NCBI GenBank assembly: GCA_006384855.1
Contig: VCJN01002700.1
Location: 101,249 to 165,248, forward strand
Reading direction: 5' to 3'
DNA: 64,000 nucleotides
Source: Tetraselmis striata
Lineage: Eukaryota > Chlorophyta > Chlorodendrophyceae > Chlorodendrales > Chlorodendraceae
In this document: positions 24,108-33,101 of the stretch, in pieces
How positions within the stretch are numbered: the stretch's first letter is position 1
Layout of the letters: each line of letters opens with the position of its first letter
Made by a program: the position numbers and the translations under genes
The notes under the pieces: generated by a model
Database searches by the model: none
Told to the model about the DNA's origin: nothing
What the model saw: only the letters and a program-made list of their open reading frames with translations

Positions 24108-25085
24108 CATTGGCGGTGCATAGAATAGCGTGTTCCTGGGGTTTTGGCTGCATCAGACGCCGTATTCCCATCCATCCGGCACGGAATGTCCGGTTTTCAC
24201 ACATTTGTGTGTTAATATAGTGTGAATATTACGCGTCTTTTACGCCGGGTGGATGGGCATCCGGCGTCCGATGCACCCCAATTATTTGCAGCACGCTAGT
24301 CTGTGCACCGCCAGTGCACTCCGCAAGCCTCGCCTCCATCCGCGTCGGAACCGGTAGTAAGTGTTGTTGTGTGCGCACATCGTGACAACATTACACGGTG
24401 GCAATTGCAATTAGCGTTGGATAATGTGAAGGCGTTTTCGAAATCGACAGAGAATGAGGCGGTGCTGGCGGAGTGCATTGGCGGTGCATAGAATAGCGTG
24501 TTGCTGGGGTTTTGGCTGCATCGGACGCCGTATTCCCACCCATCCGGCACGGAATGTCCGGTTTTCACACATTTGCGTGTGAATATATATGGTGTGAATA
24601 TTACGTACGCGTCTTTTACGCCGGGTGGATGGGCATCCGGCGTCCGATGCACCCCAATTATTTGCAGCACGCTACTCTACGCACCCCCAACGCACTCCGC
24701 AAGCCCCGCCTCCATCCGCGTCGGAACCGATAGTAAGTGTTGTTTTGTGCGCACATCGTGACAACATTACACGGTGGCAATTGCAATTAGCGTTGGATAA
24801 TGTGAAGGCGTTTTCGAAATCGACAGAGAATGAGGCGGTGCTGGCGGAGTGCATTGGCGGTGCATAGAATAGCGTGTTGCTGGGGTTTTGGCTGCATCGG
24901 ACGCCGTATTCCCACCCATCCGGCACGGAATGTCCGGTTTTCACACATTTGCGTGTGAATATATATGGTGTGAATATTACGTACGCGTCTTTTACGCTGG
25001 GTGGATGGGCATCCGGCGTCCGATGCACCCCGAATCTCACCAACACGCTACTCTACGCACCCCCAACGCACTCCGCCAGCCCCGC
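24108..25085 (+). repeat. ~375-bp tandem foldback array, copy B
   Basis: Unit starts at 24108, 24476 and 24852 (periods 368 and 376). Same unit as in copy A, but two units fewer. The last unit is uninterrupted and gives the empty site for the Helitron-like insertion at 20419. Confidence 0.85.
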
Positions 25086-26047
25086 CTCTTTCCGCGCAGG
25101 TCCTATGTTCCATTGTATGTATATACATACGTACATGTACTGCTCCGAAACCAGCCCAAACTTAATGAGTGCACAAGTGTAACTTGGGGGGGGGGGGGGG
25201 GGGGATGTGGCGGCGGGGCATCCACTCACACATACCCCGGCGATGCATGACATATATTACATGCCGTGGCGGGTCGGCGGGCCGACCCGGCGGGGGGTGG
25301 GGGGGGGGGGGGGGGTGGGTCTATTCAACTACACGTGCGACAGTGTCGTTTCGTGGAGCAGTAAATGTTCCCGGCCTCATTTATACCGCCCCCTACCTGC
25401 GTTGCATGGTCCACCCCTACGAATTACTTAGCACAAACCGCCATTACTTAATAGGAACCTAGCACAGCCAGGCTTATATGCCCGCTTTGCCGATCAACTT
25501 CTACGCACTTTCCGTCCCTCAACCGCCGGACATGGGGGTTAAGCCGCCAACCTCGGCAGTTGCTTAGCCAGACTTGGCATCCCGTACCGTGTCCATGGCT
25601 TCGCAGCTCTGCCGCCGGCACACGCCGAGTCCGGCGCATGCTGCCGCGGGGTTGCGCACGCATGCACGCACGATAATACGCCGCCGACGCCGCCACGCTT
25701 ACTTCCACCACCTTCGCCAGCCGCAGCTTCGCACGCCGTTCCGCCGACATACGAAACGCACGAATCCCCCCCCCCCCCCCCCCCCCGTCCCCGCGTCATG
25801 TATAATATATTCGAGGCGACTATGCGGGGCGCAGCACACGCCGCGGCGTGGGTCGGCGGAGCGGCATGCGGCGGGAGCCCTAATGGCCGGGCAGTATCCA
25901 CACCCACACAGGCACCGCCGCTCACCTCCGACGCGGATGAACCGCCTCCCAAAGGAAACATGCCGGTTGGTGGTAAGCCCAGCAGGCGTGGGGTGCCGGC
26001 GCCGGTACTAGTGCGACGGAGCTGTCGAGTCAGGAACCGCACCGCAT

Positions 26048-26689
26048 GTGGAGCAACACATGGCGGTGCCGGCCCCACCTATGCCTAGGGCCACCTCCTC
26101 ACAACACCCCGCCACGACGGCGTCGGCCACCGCCGACGGCGCCGTTGCGGGGGGGGACGCCCTGCCAGGCGACGATGATGCGCCTGATGCGCCGCGTCAG
26201 GAGGCGGAGGAGGCCGTGGTCGAGGCGACTGATCGGGCTGAGGGGGTTGTTGAGGCGAGCGAGGCTGCGCTCGCGCCACCCGCCCCGCAGCCACCTGCGG
26301 GACATGCCGACTTGCTTGTCGCCATGTTGACCGGAGCACTACGAGCAGTGGCGGGAGGCGGCCACATGCACTATCATGTGCGTGTCCTGGCCGGACGCCC
26401 GTCATGCGTGGACTGCGGCCAACGGACGGACTGGGAGTGTTGCTGCGACGGCACCCCGGCTTTGTGCGGCCCCAAGTACCCATGCATGGCGACCCATCAG
26501 CGGGCAGTCCCCTGCCCGACCACGGCCACGGTGAGGGCGGAGTTCCGCCATGTCAGGGACGCGTTCCACGACGCGACTCGCGCCGCCGTGTGTGAGGCTT
26601 CCGAGAAGGCACGCGCGGCTGGTAGGGTGCGCAAGGTGAGGCGGCGGACGGCCCAGGAGCTGAAGGAGAGCGAGACATGCCGTCAGTGA
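26048..26689 (+). CDS. Cys-rich CACTA-internal protein, piggyBac-like C-terminal zinc-binding pattern
   Basis: Open frame of 213 aa. The first ~75 residues are Ala/Asp/Glu-rich. Residues about 110-155 hold CVDCGQRTDWECCCDG, then LCGPKYPC and THQ, a Cys/His spacing like the zinc-binding C-terminus of piggyBac-type transposases. A basic tail (GRVRKVRRRTAQELKE) ends at the stop. There is no DDE core, so this may be a captured tail exon or an unrelated zinc-binding protein. The 5' end may lie upstream at 25798. A truncated twin lies at 22449. Confidence 0.35.
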   Translation: MEQHMAVPAPPMPRATSSQHPATTASATADGAVAGGDALPGDDDAPDAPRQEAEEAVVEATDRAEGVVEASEAALAPPAPQPPAGHADLLVAMLTGALRAVAGGGHMHYHVRVLAGRPSCVDCGQRTDWECCCDGTPALCGPKYPCMATHQRAVPCPTTATVRAEFRHVRDAFHDATRAAVCEASEKARAAGRVRKVRRRTAQELKESETCRQ

Positions 26690-26727
26690 GGTCGGGCGCA
26701 ATGTCATTGGGTGGGGCACACGGACGT

Positions 26728-27078
26728 GTAACACTTGCACTTTGCGCGTACTGCCGGGTTACATCCAAGCGGTGTCACACTATGCAACCGGAAAGGCTGC
26801 GTTGCTACTGCAAACGATGCTACGCCTCACTCGGTAGCAACCGCTGCCCCGCCTATCCCACAGCCGCTGCCCCCCCCCCCCCCCCCCCCCCCCCTCGCGC
26901 ACCGTCCTGCGACCTCGCGTGGATCCCCGCCACCAGCAGCTTGCACTTGCACTTTGCGCGTACTGCTGGGTTACATCCAGGCGGCGTCACACTATGCAAC
27001 CGGAAAGGCTGCGTTGCTACTGCAAACGATGCGACGCTTCACTCTGTAGCAACCGCTGCCGCGCCTATCCCACAGCCG

Positions 27079-27114
<36 letters not shown>

Positions 27115-27250
27115 CGCGGGATCCCCGCCATCAGCAGCTTGCACTTGCACTTTGCGCGTACTGCTGGGTTACATCCAGGCGGCGTCACACCGGAAAGGCT
27201 GCGTTGCTACTGCAAACGATGCTACGCCTCACTCGGTAGCAACCGCTGCC
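26728..27250 (+). repeat. Three imperfect tandem repeats separated by C-tracts
   Basis: Three copies of a ~140-nt block (starting at about 26733, 26943 and 27140) carry CACTTTGCGCGTACTG, GGGTTACATCCA and GGAAAGGCTGCGTTGC. The first two are followed by a poly-C tract of 24-33 nt. In one frame each encodes Cys-rich sequence (RCYCKRCYASLGSNRC), but the alternative frames are equally open, so I treat it as a repeat. Confidence 0.7.
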
Positions 27251-27299
27251 CCGCCCATCCCACTCGCGTTGGCGTCGCGCTGCCCCGGCCGCCGCGCCT

Positions 27300-28901
27300 T
27301 GGCGCCGCGCTGGGTATCGAGTCTTCCCCTCCCTAGTGAGCGCGTCCACCTGCGCCTTGCGCTCGGGGCCGTCCTCCTCCGTCACCACATTCTGCAACCC
27401 CCACCGCGTGACGAACCACGCAGCTCCTTGCAGGCGCTTGCACGTGTGCCCAAGCACCGCCAGTCGCGACACCGAACGCACCACCGCTGGGGACGCGAGC
27501 TCCTTCTCGGGCATGATCGCCTTCACCCGGGCCTCCTCGAACAGCGGACCGGCGTTAAGAATGGAAAACGTTTCCATGTGGTGCAAGCAGTCCTCCATGA
27601 CCCAGCCGGACTGCACCGTCAGCTTGCCTGACCCTGCAGTCATGGAGGGGAATGCCGTCACGCCCACGCCCACGCCCACGCCCGGGGGGGGGGGGGGGGG
27701 GGGGGGGGGTTACCTTTCGACTTCTTGGACACTGCAAACGAAGGGCGCAATCCGCGTCCAAAGTTGCTGGGTATCGGGACTAAAGCCTGGCGCCGGTCTT
27801 CCTGCTTCATAGCTCGGAATCCAATGTGGCCCTGCACGGTGACAAATTTCCTCCAGAAGTCCCTTCCCAAGCCAAAAAAAAACAGGTGGAACGGCGCGAG
27901 GGGGAAGAGGTTGACCATGCTGACATAGCCCAGGACCACATGCACATGGCACACGCCATGGCAGCCAGTGTTCTGCTTGGCCTCCGCCAGCCGGGTTGTG
28001 TTGAACGCACGCCGGGCAAGGTGCGTGATTCACTGGACAAGTCATCGCCTTCATGGACGGTTACCAAGCGAGCATCCCCGTCCGCATCCACAGGGGGGTG
28101 CTCCTGGGCAGCCGCCATAGCCTCCACAACCTGCCACGCCGACCAGACGGGTGCGTGTGATTCCATACAACCGCAGTTGAGTGGTGCCACCAGCACGCAG
28201 GCCGGGCTCACTCACCTCTGAACGCAGAAGGTCCACAATGTCACCGTCCTCGAAAACAGCGCGCCACTGGGTCGCCCCGCCGTAGATCTCCAACACCCAC
28301 TCGGTAACGACGCTGGTTATCACGCCGTAGTGCCATACTCCCCGGAACTTCTTGGCGATGACCTTCATGTAGAAGTCACCGGGGTCGCCTTCCCGTATCA
28401 CGCCCTCATTGCGGGTTCCACGCCCGCCGGCGGCCACGCAAGCGCGTCGATGTCCATACCGTCTTCGCCAACGGGGTCCTCCCCCACGCCCATCACATCG
28501 TCCACCTTCGAGCCGCCGTCGTCCGAGACCGGCGCCGGCGGGCCGTTTCCGACGGCTGCAGCTAATCCTGCTGCCGCCCCTGTTGCTGCTGTTGCTGCTG
28601 CTGCCGCCCCTGCTGCTGCTGCTTGTGATAAGGCGGCCTTGCGGCGCAACTTAGCCGCACGCTTCAACGAGTGGCTACAGTTCGGGAATTTTAGGAAGTG
28701 CCGCTCTCGCGCCATCTTATCACATGTGCCCGTCACGTTGCCCCGGCAGTGCTTGCATGAGTACACGCCATCCTTCGACACACTCGCTATCCATCCCTTT
28801 GCCGGCATGCATGCTGCCGCGCGTGGGGGGCGGGGTGGGTGGGTGGGGGGGGGGGGGGGGGTTGAGAGTTGGGGTGGATGTAACCCACCACCGGCAGGCA
28901 A
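27300..28901 (-). pseudogene. EnSpm transposase-like gene with zinc-finger-like and Tudor-like parts
   Basis: Minus strand, several exons in different frames. In order: DGVYSCKHCRGNVTGTCDKM then ERHFLKF-PNCSH (BED-like zinc finger, about 28840-28700); KKFRGVWHYGVITSVV and FEDGDIVDLLRSE (Tudor-like, ending at a GTGAGT donor, exon end 28216); EGDDLSSESRTLPG; PLAPFHLFFFGLGRDFWRKF and PSNFGRGLRPSF (about 27900-27730); SGWVMEDCLHHMETFSIL and RLQGAAWFVTRWGLQNVV (27640-27380). The FHLFFFG..RDFW and FGR..ED..F spacing resembles the TNP2-like C-terminus of algal EnSpm transposases from memory. Exon joins are not resolved and one frame change (28398-28437) is unexplained. It is the best candidate for the element's own transposase remnant. 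Confidence 0.4.
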
Positions 28902-29383
28902 TAAGATGCGAGTGCGCGGCTGTCCGCGCTTGATTCAGCGGTGAGCGGCGGTGACCGTGAGGCGACCCCGTACTTCATGCGCGTGCTGGGGCGTTACACA
29001 ATCATCAGCAGTTAGGGCGGCTGCATTAAAACGCGCACCTACGAACACCACCTACCGCCTACCACCTACCGTACCACCTACATCCGCCCACACCTCCGCC
29101 CGTCGTGCCGCACATCGCCGCACACCGCAGGGTCAGCGATGTGCGGCGATGTGCAGTGAGTGCGTACATCCGCCTGTACTTAGCCCGGGTGCTCCGCGTC
29201 GGCGGGCGACACGCGAGCCCGCGTGCGCATATCAATTTGATGAAATTATGGAAACGATAAATTCATATAGTACTTTACAGGTCGCGCGCGATAGTCGTCG
29301 CTACTCGGTATGAAATCCACGTCCCTCGTCCGTCCCGTATCGTCCCCGTATGTCGTCGTTCGTCACCAGTAGGGCACATTTAC
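28902..29383. other. Right subterminal region of the CACTA element
   Basis: No gene. It contains CTACC-rich direct repeats (29045-29085) and an inverted pair CACATCGCCGCAC / GTGCGGCGATGTGC at about 29109-29153. Such short subterminal repeats are expected near CACTA ends. Confidence 0.4.
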
Positions 29384-29405
29384 GTCACATCTGAATCTCA
29401 CAGTG
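29384..29405 (-). repeat. Right terminal inverted repeat of the CACTA element
   Basis: Exact reverse complement of 16723-16744. The CGT duplication follows at 29406-29408. Confidence 0.85.
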
Positions 29406-32307
29406 CGTACTGCGGCGTTCTTGGCGAGTGGCTCCGTCTTTGCGCTCCACAAGGACGACCCCGCCGCGCGCGAGGAGCGGGAAAAGAGCGGCGAGCCGCT
29501 GCGAGCGAGTACGCCCGCTCGGCGTCGGCTCCGTGCTTGTGCGCCTGACCTCCGCCCACGCTCTGGGCAAGTGGGTGCGGATGCGCGGGAGGTCATGGGC
29601 CAGGTGCAACGCAGCTTTCAGTCGGGAGCTGGTTGTGAGACGGCGTAAATGAGCATGCGGGTGGCGCTGCAGCTTTTCGGCGGGCGTGGTACTGGTGGGA
29701 AAGGACTACTACTCCTGGATATTCGGAATGCCGTCAATGAGGTATCCCGGGGTTCGATACTTTACGGCTTGCTTCAGCACCCGCGGCTACATGGCCTGAT
29801 CCCTTTTTTCCAGATGTTGTACGATCGCCCTGTACTACTACGCGCCGGATGATCCCGGTACTTTGCGCGCCACCCTACAGTCTCGAACGGGTGTACGCCA
29901 GGGTGATGTCGTGGCCCCGCTATACTTCTGCCTCGCTATCGCGGGCCCGGTGCAAGCGGTTGTGGCTCGTACCGCAGCTGATACTTTTTGCCAGAGTCTT
30001 GCGGATGATTGCGGCGCGGCCACTGCCGCGGCTCACGTTCCGCGCGTTTTCGACGAGTACGGCACGGAGCTTTCCAAAGTCGGACTGGTGGTACATGACA
30101 GTTTGACGCGGTACGTTCGTCACCCCGGCGACAGCGAGTCCGAGTTGCGGACAGTACGGGGGAAGTTGGCCCCATGAGGATTTCGGACCCCGGCCGATAA
30201 TCCTGTCTAGGATGGCGCCGTGTACCTGGGTGCTCCTATTAGCCATTACCCCGAGTGGATGACCGGCGCGTTGGGGCGGCGCCGGGAGGCCCACGCCACA
30301 CTGTTGGAGCGCATCGCCTCCTTTGGCACGTCGGGATACGGCTGCCACCATGGGGCCATGCGGTTGCTGGTCGCGTGCGCGGTGCGGCAGACTGGCTTCC
30401 TTAGCCGCATGATGCCGCCGTCGGAGCTGGACCCGTTCTTGGAGGCCGTGGACGCCGCCGACATTTCGGCTGCGTTTTCGCAACTTGGCCTGGACGCTTG
30501 CGACCAGTCTACACCGCGCATGGAGGCTGCAATCGTTCAGATGAGCATGCCCGCGGATTTTGGCGGTCTGAATTTGGCCTTGCTGCAGTCCGAGGCCCCT
30601 ACCTGCGGCGTTTTATTCCGCGCAATCGGGTGTCCTGCCAAAGCTGGTACGGGAGTACGGGCCCGCCCTTACTTGGTCCCTTATACGAGGCGGTCCGCGC
30701 CGAGGTGTCGTCTGTGGCTACGAGTGCTTTGCCATGAGCGCGTGAGACGCGCCGCGTGTACGAGACTGTACGGGCCCTAACCACGTCACCGCAAGAAGAT
30801 GTGCGGCGCGCACGCGCGGCGTATGGGCACGCCCGCGACATCTTCGAGTTACTTTCGGTCAGTAATGCTACGAACACCGCTGCATCGGATCTAGCAGCTG
30901 GTACTACGACCTGTACGGGTACGACCACTAGCGGAGGACTGCGCGTCACCACGCACATCTCCTTTTACGGCCACTCCTCTTCGAGTTGGTACTGGTGAGG
31001 CCGCCTCCGCTGCCCATCCAGCAATTGCTTCCTATCGGTGGTACGAGTACTGCCAATACCGTTACTACATGCGCTTTTGTAGCTCTGAAGATACAGTTGC
31101 CTGGCGATTTAGTGGCAAACCCTCCGTCAGCAACGACTGTTTCCCTCCTAGAATCGCTGCCAGGTTCTACTGCTCCGCCCTCGGGTACGGGTTCGGGTGC
31201 GACCTCCGATGATCAACCCACGACCATGGTTGTCCAACGCCACCTCAGCCGTGCCATTCGCTTGCGTGATTTCATGGCCCTCGATCTCAGCTTCCAGCGT
31301 ACTGGTGCCGCGGCCTCGCGACTTGATACCCTACCTTCGCATGTACAACGCGTGCGGGCCGGGCTCCCCATCGCTTTTCCAGTCAGATCACGAGTCAGCC
31401 CGCAAGATTCCCCATGCTGCTTATTCGGCCGCCGCTGCGCGGGTACTACTGGGCCTTTGCCCGCGCGGAGGTTCCGCGCTTGTCACTTGCCCAGGCCCCA
31501 CGTGTGGTATTGATCCCTTATGGCTTCGCTCTACGGATGGCTCGAACCGAAGCGCTACGGATTTCATCGTGGATCATCTACCCATATACCCCGTAGCGAA
31601 CTACAAGCACCGCATGCCTACCGCTTTGAAGAATCTGTGGGCATCTGTGGCAATTGATGCGGGGGCGGTGCTTGACCGGGACCGTTCGGGAGCCGGCGCC
31701 TTGAGCCGAGTGGGCTGCGCCCAGCGGACGGCTCATCGCGGCCGTCGGACTTGACGCTGGCGGGGTGAGGGGGGTTGGCGTGCGATTACATGATCGACTT
31801 CGCGTGCGTGTCCTCCACGACCCCCACTTGGAGCAACGATCCCCGCTGGTGCACCCCGGGAATTGCGGCGACCGAGGCGGAGCATGGTAAGTTGGCAGCG
31901 GACCGGGCGTCTTCCGCCCCAGTGCAGGGCGTTCACCGCGGTACTACATACCCTGTTGTGGTTGAGGACCGCGGCCGTCTCGGGAAGTCCGCTTTGACGG
32001 TGGTCTACATCTTCTCGGTGCTATTGGCTGTGCGCAACTTCCCTGGCGGTCCTTCCGCCCCGACCTCATGCTTCTTTCGTGGTCAATCCGTTCAGGCACT
32101 TCGGAACTTTGTCGCCAGCCAACCTGCCGAGTTCCGCCGTCACCTGTCGCGCACACGGCGGGGGTGTTGCAGCGGGTCTCAGCTTGCGTGCATGGTACCC
32201 TGGGCGGCATTCTCTCTGCCGGTGTGCAGATGGCCAAGTCTGATGCGTGGACTCGTGCCCATTGTGCGTCTTCTCATGTTACTGCTTCTACCTCGCAGTC
32301 GCTGTAG
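29406..32307 (+). pseudogene. RT and endonuclease-like part of the split LINE
   Basis: It resumes with TAAFLASGSVFALHKDD, a conserved pre-RT stretch, then VGSVLVRLTSAHAL. The RT palm reads LLLLDIRNAVNEVSRGS (motif A; Asp present) at about 29700-29755, GVRQGDVVAPLYFCLAI (motif B) at 29890-29940, and ADDC (motif C) near 30003, followed by YLGAPIS (30222). After further breaks, a C-terminal nuclease-like part starts CDYMIDFACVSST (31780). The frame HGTLGGILSAGVQMAKSDA ends at a TAG near 32307. At least five frame changes are needed, so it is a pseudogene. Confidence 0.65.
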
Positions 32308-32383
32308 AGGACCTTTCTGATTGTGAGTCCCCCTTTTTTTGGTGATTTCCTGATATCGCCTTCTGCTGCTAGCTCATGTAAAT
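32308..32383 (+). repeat. 3' UTR end of the split LINE
   Basis: GAGGACCTTTCTGATTG, then GGTGATTTCCTGATATCGCC and GCTGCTAGCTCATGTAAAT. The same end recurs at 49770-49839, 50079-50143, 54692-54770 (minus) and 54951-55023. Confidence 0.8.
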
Positions 32384-33101
32384 ATATGAGGAGGCTATTT
32401 GGTTGATATACCTGCACATCCGGCGGCGTCTGCGAAACGATGCAAGCGGGGTTTAGCGAGGTTTGTATAACCTAGCTAGCGGCGAAGCTAATTCATCAGC
32501 AGCCTGGTACCTGTAGTGTGCAGCACGGCGAAGGGTACCGTACGGCTCGAAGGATTTTTTTTCAAAAATAAACCTACAGGCGTCAATAGAGATTCGTGAA
32601 TTATTTAGTAAGGATTAGTCCCTACCCGCCCGTAGCGCCTAGGGTACAAGTACGTACAGGGGAACTGGGGAACTGCCTTTTGTCTAATTCACACCTGTAC
32701 GGGTACCATTATACTTTTTGCGCTATATTGTGATTACATGAGCCATTATACTTTTTGTATATTAGTAGGTGGATTTGGTACTGTCCTTTTTGTAATTCAC
32801 ACCAGTACGTTCCTGTCTCATCGACGGCCCTTTTGTAATTCGTACTTGTCCGTCTCATCGACGGCGCGGCGCGCCGCGCCGCGCCTCCGCCAGCTGGCGA
32901 TGCGCTCGATGGACGAAACGTCGCGCGGCAGCAGCGACGACGACCCGCCTTTGACGATCCGTAGGTCAATATGCTACTGGTAAGGATTTTCCCTGCGACC
33001 GACTCTGGTGGCCCCCAAGGTTGGAGCATGCACTACTCTGAAGCTACCCCGACTCCCCGCCGACTGACGCGCCACATCGTCAAGCACAGAAAGTGCGACT
33101 T
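32384..33101. other. Upstream region of the GT29 gene
   Basis: No coding sequence. It has AT-rich stretches, two partly similar blocks near 32690-32850 (CTTTTTGT with ATTCACACC), and a GC palindrome (GGCGCGGCGCGCCGCGCC) near 32864-32882. It should contain the promoter. No TATA box was assigned. Confidence 0.4.

Larger units (their letters stand above)
22688..26278 (+). repeat. Large tandem duplication, copy B
   Basis: Near-identical to copy A but shorter: it has fewer 375-bp units and no Helitron-like insert. Downstream of 26278 the sequence continues into unique CACTA sequence. A GTTGACCGG at the A/B junction (22681) recurs at about 26325, which suggests the junction formed with a small deletion near it. 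Confidence 0.85.
16723..29405. mobile_element. 12.7 kb CACTA/EnSpm-type DNA transposon
   Basis: The two ends are perfect 22-bp inverted repeats starting CACTGTGAGATTCAG (16723-16744, and 29384-29405 on the other strand). Each is flanked by CGT (16720-16722 and 29406-29408). CACTA/EnSpm elements start CACTA or CACTG and make 3-bp target duplications, so ends and duplication agree. The insertion lies inside a LINE whose reading frame resumes at 29406. Inside are a large tandem duplication, foldback arrays, a Helitron-like insert and a minus-strand transposase-like gene. A partly conserved GGTGACGAA follows each TIR. Confidence 0.8.
15346..32383 (+). mobile_element. RLE-type LINE, split by the CACTA element
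   Basis: The left part is 15346-16722 and the right part 29406-32383; they are interrupted by the transposon at 16723-29405. In order, the LINE encodes zinc-finger-like sequence, RT, and an endonuclease-like C-terminus, and it ends in a 3' sequence shared with short copies at 49551, 50079, 54692 and 54951. The 5' limit is not defined. With the insert removed, about 4.4 kb is left. Several frame breaks show that it is dead or poorly sequenced. Confidence 0.7.

Noticed and set aside
29649-29852. Retroviral or LTR-type polymerase
   Set aside because: Motif wording (GVRQGD, YLGAPIS) and the C-terminal nuclease fit non-LTR elements. No protease or integrase is seen.
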